Part shown: positions 14,051 to 18,470 of the stretch, one piece after another | How positions within the stretch are numbered: position 1 is the first letter of the stretch | Layout of the letters: every line of letters starts with the position of its first letter | Assembly (NCBI GenBank): GCA_013814015.1 | Contig: JACCQS010000032.1 | Span: forward strand, 1 to 18,470 | DNA length: 18,470 nt | Reading direction: 5' to 3' | From: Geodermatophilaceae bacterium | GTDB lineage: Bacteria; Actinomycetota; Actinomycetes; Mycobacteriales; Geodermatophilaceae | Made by a program: the position numbers and the translations under genes | The notes under the pieces: model-generated | What the model saw: the letters and a program-made list of their open reading frames with translations, nothing else | The model's database searches: none | Told to the model about the DNA's origin: nothing

Positions 14051-14521
14051 TCACCGGCTCTCCTGCCTGAGGTGAGCCAGCCGATCCAGCCAGGACTGCA
14101 GGATGATCGCTGCCGCAGTCTGGTCCACCAGAGGGCGCTGCGCACGGCTGTCGAGGCCGCGGGCCGCGAGGACTGCGCTCGCTGCTCGCGTGCTGAGCCG
14201 CTCGTCGATCAGACGCACTGGCACCGGCTCGATCAACGTTGCCACGGCATCAGCGTAGGCGGTCGCGTCGACGCCGGCGCCACCTTGGGCGCCGGACAGG
14301 TGCACTGGCAGACCGACGATGACCTCCACGACCTCGTGTTCGCGGACGAGATCGGCGATCCTTCGCTGGTCGGCCGCCCCCCGGTCGCGTGGCAGGGTGA
14401 GCAACGGAGAAGCGATCAAACCGTACGGGTCGCTCAGCGCCACCCCCACCCGTACCGAGCCCACATCGATGCCGATGCGTCGGCCCCGGAGCGTCGTCTC
14501 GGCCGCGGAGTTACCCGTCAT
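14051..14521 (-). CDS. ruvX: RuvX/YqgF-family Holliday-junction-resolvase-like nuclease
   Basis: A 156-residue RNase H-fold protein. Family members have been linked to pre-16S rRNA 5' processing and to Holliday-junction resolution. The signature RRIGIDVGSVRVGVALSDPYG has the first catalytic aspartate at Asp19. IVGLPVHLSG follows, then LIDERLST with the conserved acidic pair, and the C-terminal VDQTAAAIILQSWLD contains the last catalytic Asp. Length is typical. The ATG overlaps the alaS stop as ATGA. The alaS-ruvX-mltG order is conserved in actinobacteria, so a housekeeping role is likely; older annotations call it a putative pre-16S rRNA nuclease. Confidence 0.93.
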   Translation of the reverse strand: MTGNSAAETTLRGRRIGIDVGSVRVGVALSDPYGLIASPLLTLPRDRGAADQRRIADLVREHEVVEVIVGLPVHLSGAQGGAGVDATAYADAVATLIEPVPVRLIDERLSTRAASAVLAARGLDSRAQRPLVDQTAAAIILQSWLDRLAHLRQESR

Positions 14522-17196
14522 GACTCCGTGGCGACGGCTGCCGCGATGGCCCGCTCGGCTCGCAGGAACGCCTCCGGAATCCCGTTCGGATCGGTTCCTG
14601 CGCCCTGAGCCATATCCTCTCGGCCACCACCGCGACCGCCCACGGCCGTCGCGGCGCTGTTGAGCAGATCGGCGGCCGAGACCCCCCGCTCTCGCGCCGG
14701 TGCATTTGTGGCGCTGATCAGAGCGACCCTGCCCTCACTCACCGATGCCAGCAGTACTGCCGCCGGGCGGTCGGCAGTCAACCGACCGCGCACGTCCTGG
14801 GCCAGCGCGCGCAGGTCCCCCGCGCCTAGCCTGTCTGGCGTGGCCGTGACGAACGCCACGCCGGCGACGTCGCGGGCTTGTTCGGCCAGTGCGGCTGCCC
14901 CGGCCCGAGCGGCCCCGGCCCGCAGCTTCTCGAGGTCCTTCTCGGCCGTCCGCAGGCGTTCGACGGTCTGCCGTACCCGATCGGGAACCTCCTGCGCCGG
15001 CACCCGGAGAAGCTCGGTCAGTTGGCCGACCAGGACGTGTTCGCGGGCCAGGAACCGGAACGCGTCCAGTCCGACCAGCGCATCCACCCGGCGTACCCCC
15101 GAGCCGATCGAGGACTCCGAGAGCAATTTCACCATGCCGACCTGGCCCGAGCGGGTGGTGTGCGTTCCGCCGCACAGTTCGCGGGCGTACTCGCCGACCT
15201 CGACGACCCTGACCTCCTCGCCGTACTTCTCACCGAACAGCGCCATCGCCCCGATCTCTCGCGCGTGCTCCTGAGTGGTGAGAAAGGCGCGGACCTCGAG
15301 ATCGTCGGCCAGCACTGCATTCACCTCGTCCTCGACGTCGCCGAGCACACCGGGTCCAACCGCCGATGGTGTCGAGAAGTCGAACCGCAGCCGTCCTGGG
15401 GCGTTGAGCGAGCCGGCCTGAGTGGCGCTTTCTCCCAGGGCATTACGGATCGCGGTGTGCACCAGGTGAGTTGCGGTGTGGGCGCGGGAGATGGACCGGC
15501 GTCGCGCGACGTCGACGGCGGCATAGACGGCCGAGCCGACCTGGAGCTCGCCTGAGTCCACCCGGCTCTTGTGCACCGCCAGGCCGGGCATCGGCGTCTG
15601 AACGTCGAGGACAGTCACCGATGCGCCATCGGCAGTGATAAGTCCCTCGTCGGCGAGCTGGCCGCCGCCCTCGGCGTAGAAGGGCGTGTAATCAAGCACG
15701 ATCTCCACCTCGGAACCGGATCCGGCCACCGGCACCTGCACTCCGGCGACGAACAGGCCGACGACGGTGGCTTCCCTTGCGACCTCGACGTATCCGGTGA
15801 ACACCGAGGGTCCGGACGAGTCCAGCATCGAGCGGTATGCCGACACATCGGCCTGCCCGGTCCGTCGTCCGGCGGCATCAGCCTTGGCTCGGTCGCGCTG
15901 CTCGCTCATCAAGCGGACGAACCCGACCTTGTCCACCCCAAGTCCGGCCTCCTGGGCGATCTCGACGGTCAAGTCGATCGGAAAACCGTAGGTGTCGTGC
16001 AGCGCAAAGGCCTGCTGGCCGGACAAATCTGGCGTACCGGAGGACTTCGCAGATCGTAGAGCGGTGTCCAGGATGGTGCTTCCCGATGCGAGGGTGCGCC
16101 GGAAGGCCTCCTCCTCGGCGTAGGCGTAGGCCGAGATCCGCTCGAAGTCCCGGGCCAACTCGGGATAGCTGGGGGCCATGCAGTCCCGCGAGACCGGCAA
16201 CAGTTCAGGTAGCGCCGGATCCGCATAGCCCAGCTGCCGCATCGAGCGGACCGCGCGGCGCAGCAATCGCCGCAGGACGTACCCACGTCCCTCGTTGCCC
16301 GGGCGGACCCCGTCACCGATCAGCATCAAGCCGCTGCGAACGTGGTCGGCGATCACGCGCAGCCGCACATCGTCCTGCGCATCAACGCCGTAGGGCCGGC
16401 CGCTGAGTTCGGCGGCGCGCTGCAGGACCGGAAAGACCTCGTCGACCTCGTACATGTTGGCGACGTCCTGCAGGAGATACGCGATCCGCTCCATGCCCAT
16501 GCCGGTGTCGATGTTCTTCTCCGGCAGGTCACCGAGGATCGGGTAGTCCTTGCCGGGGCCAGGTCCGCGCTGGTACTGCATGAAGACGAGATTCCAGAAT
16601 TCCAGAAATCGGTCGCCCGCAACGTCGACGATCGGGCCGCCGTCGGGTCCGAATTCCGCGCCACGGTCGAAGAAGATCTCCGAACATGGTCCCGCCGGGC
16701 CGGGCTGCCCGGTGTCCCAATAGTTCTCGTCCTTGCCCAGCCGCTGGATTCGTTCGGGGGAAAGTCCCGCGATCTTGCGCCAGAGCTGCGCCGCGTCGTC
16801 GTCGTCGAGGTAGACGGTCACCCAGATCTTGTCCGGGTCGATGCCGAACCCACCGGTTTCTCGCGGATTGGTGATCAAGTCCCAGGCGTGGGTGATCGCC
16901 CCTTCCTTGAAGTAGTCACCGAAGGAGAAGTTGCCGTTCATCTGGAAGAACGTGCCATGCCGGGTGGTCCTGCCGACCTCCTCGATGTCAAGGGTCCGCA
17001 CGCACTTCTGCACGCTGGTGGCCCGTCGGTAGGGCGGCGTCTGTTGCCCGGTGAGATACGGGATGAACGGGACCATCCCGGCCACCGTGAACAGCAGAGT
17101 CGAGTCCTCGCTGACCAGGCTGGCGCTGGGGACGACGGTGTGCCCTCGTTGTTCGAAGTGGTCGAGGAAGCGTTTCTTGATGTCGGCCGTGCGCAT
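14518..17196 (-). CDS. alaS: Alanyl-tRNA synthetase
   Basis: An 892-residue class II synthetase charging tRNA-Ala. The N-terminus TADIKKRFLDHFEQRGHTVV leads into the catalytic core: motif 2 region GRTTRHGTFFQMNGNFSFGDYF (about 76-97) and motif 3 region GDGVRPGNEGRGYVLRRLLRR (about 294-314). The tRNA-recognition helices follow. The editing domain has the zinc/editing residues His573 and His577 (HTATHLVH) and Cys675 and His679 (ELCGGTHTTRSGQ). The C-terminal oligomerisation/C-Ala part ends with the glycine-rich AVGGRGGGREDMAQGAG. All editing residues are present, so mischarged Ser and Gly should be cleared. The ATG at 17196 shares one base with the preceding stop (TGATG), with GGAGG about 12 bases upstream. 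Confidence 0.98.
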   Translation of the reverse strand: MRTADIKKRFLDHFEQRGHTVVPSASLVSEDSTLLFTVAGMVPFIPYLTGQQTPPYRRATSVQKCVRTLDIEEVGRTTRHGTFFQMNGNFSFGDYFKEGAITHAWDLITNPRETGGFGIDPDKIWVTVYLDDDDAAQLWRKIAGLSPERIQRLGKDENYWDTGQPGPAGPCSEIFFDRGAEFGPDGGPIVDVAGDRFLEFWNLVFMQYQRGPGPGKDYPILGDLPEKNIDTGMGMERIAYLLQDVANMYEVDEVFPVLQRAAELSGRPYGVDAQDDVRLRVIADHVRSGLMLIGDGVRPGNEGRGYVLRRLLRRAVRSMRQLGYADPALPELLPVSRDCMAPSYPELARDFERISAYAYAEEEAFRRTLASGSTILDTALRSAKSSGTPDLSGQQAFALHDTYGFPIDLTVEIAQEAGLGVDKVGFVRLMSEQRDRAKADAAGRRTGQADVSAYRSMLDSSGPSVFTGYVEVAREATVVGLFVAGVQVPVAGSGSEVEIVLDYTPFYAEGGGQLADEGLITADGASVTVLDVQTPMPGLAVHKSRVDSGELQVGSAVYAAVDVARRRSISRAHTATHLVHTAIRNALGESATQAGSLNAPGRLRFDFSTPSAVGPGVLGDVEDEVNAVLADDLEVRAFLTTQEHAREIGAMALFGEKYGEEVRVVEVGEYARELCGGTHTTRSGQVGMVKLLSESSIGSGVRRVDALVGLDAFRFLAREHVLVGQLTELLRVPAQEVPDRVRQTVERLRTAEKDLEKLRAGAARAGAAALAEQARDVAGVAFVTATPDRLGAGDLRALAQDVRGRLTADRPAAVLLASVSEGRVALISATNAPARERGVSAADLLNSAATAVGGRGGGREDMAQGAGTDPNGIPEAFLRAERAIAAAVATES

Positions 17197-17453
17197 CAGG
17201 CCGTGAAGTCCTCCGGTTTCGCGCCGAGTTGTCCGTCGAGGCCTACTCCGGCGCGCAGCTCTTTCTCCCGCTCGCTCATGGCGGTCCGTACGTCTCCGGC
17301 GAACTCACCGATCGCCTCGGCGAGTTGGGACAAGCCCCCTGTCAACGATTCGGCGATTCCACCCGGGGTGAGCTTCTGGGCGGCGGCCGAAAGCCGGCGT
17401 ACGACAAGTGCCCCGACGGTGACTCCGAGCCCGAGCCAGAACAGCCGGCGCAT
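17196..17453 (-). CDS. Small membrane-anchored protein (DUF6167-like)
   Basis: An 85-residue protein with an N-terminal hydrophobic segment (about residues 4-18, MRRLFWLGLGVTVGALVVRR) flanked by arginines. An amphipathic, probably helical remainder follows, containing the turn TPGGIAESLTGGLSQLAEAIGEFAGDVRTAMSERE. It overlaps both neighbours by a single base (TGATG), so translation is probably coupled with the DUF948-like gene and alaS. Such small genes are regularly found just upstream of alaS in actinobacteria. I know of no function; a membrane-surface or envelope role is only a guess. The family label is from memory of the position and motif, not from a search. Confidence 0.75.
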   Translation of the reverse strand: MRRLFWLGLGVTVGALVVRRLSAAAQKLTPGGIAESLTGGLSQLAEAIGEFAGDVRTAMSEREKELRAGVGLDGQLGAKPEDFTA

Positions 17454-17863
17454 CAGTGCTTGCCCCCGCGGCGGCGGCGGCCGCGCGATCCGGAGCGTTC
17501 CACTTCGCGGCGGCCCTCTCGCCGACCCTTGACCGCCTGGCGTACGCCATAGGAGAAGGCGGCTGCCTTGACCAGCGGTCCGCCCAATGTGGCCGCAACC
17601 ACACTCGTCAGAGCGGCGGCGTTGCTGGACATGCTCGCAGCGTTCGCCGTGATCCCATCGACCCGCTCGAGGTTGCTGTTGACCGCACGCACGGTGGTGA
17701 CGGCATTGTCCAGAATGGGCCCCGCCCCCTCATGTGCCTTGCGGATGCCCAGAGTCGTCTCATCCAGCGTGCGGCCAAGTTTGAGGATCGGTACGGCCAG
17801 GAGCAGCACCAGCAGAGCCAGTGCACCAGCAGCAACGAGCCCAGCGATCTCTCCAGCAGACAC
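17453..17863 (-). CDS. DUF948-like membrane protein
   Basis: A 136-residue protein with one N-terminal transmembrane helix (about residues 6-28, EIAGLVAAGALALLVLLLAVPIL). It continues into a long helical, coiled-coil-like stretch (GRTLDETTLGIRKAHEGAGPILDNAVTTVRAVNSNLERVDGI) and ends in a very basic tail (KGRREGRREVERSGSRGRRRRGGKH). This layout fits the DUF948 family, described as general-stress or chemotaxis-like membrane proteins of unknown function. The start is GTG at 17863 with AGAGAGG 7 bases upstream, the clearest ribosome-binding sequence of this gene group; it probably heads the transcript into alaS. In many actinobacteria rpsD precedes it; here a sugar permease does. Confidence 0.82.
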   Translation of the reverse strand: MSAGEIAGLVAAGALALLVLLLAVPILKLGRTLDETTLGIRKAHEGAGPILDNAVTTVRAVNSNLERVDGITANAASMSSNAAALTSVVAATLGGPLVKAAAFSYGVRQAVKGRREGRREVERSGSRGRRRRGGKH

Positions 17864-17955
17864 AGCGCAGCCTCTCTCCGGTACGGGGGGGACCGGTCAA
17901 GCCTAGCGACCTGGCCGCCCCGGTGCCCTTCCGGCGACATTGCCTGCCGCATGGC
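17864..17955. other. Intergenic gap before the DUF948-alaS group
   Basis: These 92 bases separate the permease gene from the DUF948-like gene. The gap holds a run of seven G (17885-17891, plus strand), an 8-base palindrome GACCGGTC (17891-17898), and on the minus strand a TAGGCT that fits a TANNNT -10 without a convincing -35. A promoter for the alaS group is expected here but I cannot place it. No clear terminator hairpin with a T-tract follows the permease. Confidence 0.3.
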
Positions 17956-18470
17956 TCACTTTACCGAGCCGGCCAACGTCCCCTGCACGAAGTAGCGCTG
18001 GAAGGCGAAGAAGACGATCAGCGGAACGATCAAGGACAGAAACGCTCCGGGGGCGAGCACGTCGATGCTCTCGCCGAACTGCCGGGTCTGGGACTGCAAG
18101 AACACGGTCAGCGGCTGCACGTCGCGGCTGGCGAAGACCAGCGCGATCAAGAAGTCGTTCCACACCCAGAGGAACTGGAAGATCGCCAGCGAAGCGATAG
18201 CGGGTAGCCCGAGTGGCAGCACGACGCGCCGGAAGATGGTCCATTCGCTGGCGCCGTCCATCCGGGCCGCCTCGAGCAGATCCCGCGGAATCCCGGCGAA
18301 GAAGTTGCGCAGCAGGAAGATCGCGAACGGCAGACCGAACGCCACGTGGAACAACACGACACCGGGAATGCTGCCGAAGATGCCGAGCGAGCCGTACAGC
18401 TCGGCGATGGGTATCAGGCCGACCTGTACGGGCACCACGAGGAGCCCGATCACGATCAGGAAGATCCAGT
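17956..18470 (-). CDS. Carbohydrate ABC transporter permease, MalG-like (5' end outside window)
   Basis: The C-terminal 171 codons of an inner-membrane permease of the CUT1 sugar-uptake family. The frame continues open to the window edge with hydrophobic residues (WIFLIVIGLLVVPVQVGLIP), so the true start lies beyond 18470. The EAA loop that docks the ATPase is clear: DLLEAARMDGASEWTIFRRVVLPLGLPA. At least four transmembrane segments are visible, and it ends AFQRYFVQGTLAGSVK, the usual CUT1 permease C-terminus. The partner permease and binding-protein genes are probably upstream of it, outside the window. The sugar cannot be inferred. It is likely the last gene of its own operon, unrelated to alaS. 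Confidence 0.93.
   Translation of the reverse strand, partial: WIFLIVIGLLVVPVQVGLIPIAELYGSLGIFGSIPGVVLFHVAFGLPFAIFLLRNFFAGIPRDLLEAARMDGASEWTIFRRVVLPLGLPAIASLAIFQFLWVWNDFLIALVFASRDVQPLTVFLQSQTRQFGESIDVLAPGAFLSLIVPLIVFFAFQRYFVQGTLAGSVK

Noticed and set aside
13854..14054. Small minus-strand open frames inside the ruvX-mltG repeat block
   Set aside because: They consist of translated repeats (VRAAHEA-like units), have no ribosome-binding sequence and no family features.
16342..17532. Plus-strand open frame of 396 codons opposite alaS
   Set aside because: It mirrors alaS codons and shows no protein-family features.
17881..17898. Seven-G run plus GACCGGTC palindrome as an operator or quadruplex
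   Set aside because: A single G-run cannot form a quadruplex, and an 8-base palindrome is unremarkable in GC-rich DNA.

Overview
This window reads as a chromosomal core locus of a high-GC Gram-positive bacterium (Actinomycetota). The evidence is strong G/C bias at third codon positions, many GTG starts, a BldD-family regulator, actinobacterial gene orders (rpsD-side small membrane genes-alaS-ruvX-mltG-aroE and aroC-aroK-aroB-aroQ-pepP-efp-nusB-bldD-pyr), and a PyrR leader of the translational type. The genus cannot be fixed from the sequence. A sporulating or filament-forming lineage is plausible because of BldD, but this is inference.

Layout from high to low coordinates on the minus strand: the 3' part of a sugar ABC transporter permease (17956-18470, cut by the window edge); two small membrane protein genes (DUF948-like and DUF6167-like); alaS; ruvX; a 193-bp repeat-rich gap; mltG; the shikimate genes aroE, a prepilin-peptidase gene, aroC, aroK, aroB and aroQ; then pepP (Xaa-Pro peptidase), efp and nusB. 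The nusB end meets bldD (plus strand) tail to tail with a 4-base overlap. A 187-bp divergent intergenic region separates bldD from the pyrimidine operon pyrR-pyrB-pyrC-carA-carB, which runs off the low-coordinate edge inside carB.

The pyr operon is the best understood unit. Every junction from pyrR to carB is a 4- or 8-base stop/start overlap, so control of pyrR translation could propagate to all genes. The leader carries a PyrR-binding hairpin with the CNGNGA hexaloop, and its lower stem pairs with the pyrR Shine-Dalgarno sequence. UMP-loaded PyrR would therefore be expected to block translation when pyrimidines are plentiful. The same intergenic region holds an 8-of-9 match to the BldD operator consensus, probably for bldD autoregulation and possibly touching pyr as well.

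The shikimate cluster supplies five of the seven enzymes of the pathway (AroB, AroQ, AroE, AroK, AroC). It is tightly packed with translation and transcription factors (EF-P, NusB) and a cell-wall glycosylase (MltG). I see no mobile element, CRISPR array, rRNA, tRNA or pseudogene. No gene-free stretch exceeds 300 bases; the two largest are 13858-14050 (repeats) and 4540-4726 (regulatory). I found no clearly undescribed biological system. The most rewarding points are the regulatory region between bldD and pyrR, the repeat block between ruvX and mltG, an Asp-to-Glu change in the BldD c-di-GMP signature, and a terminator-like hairpin buried in the 3' end of bldD.
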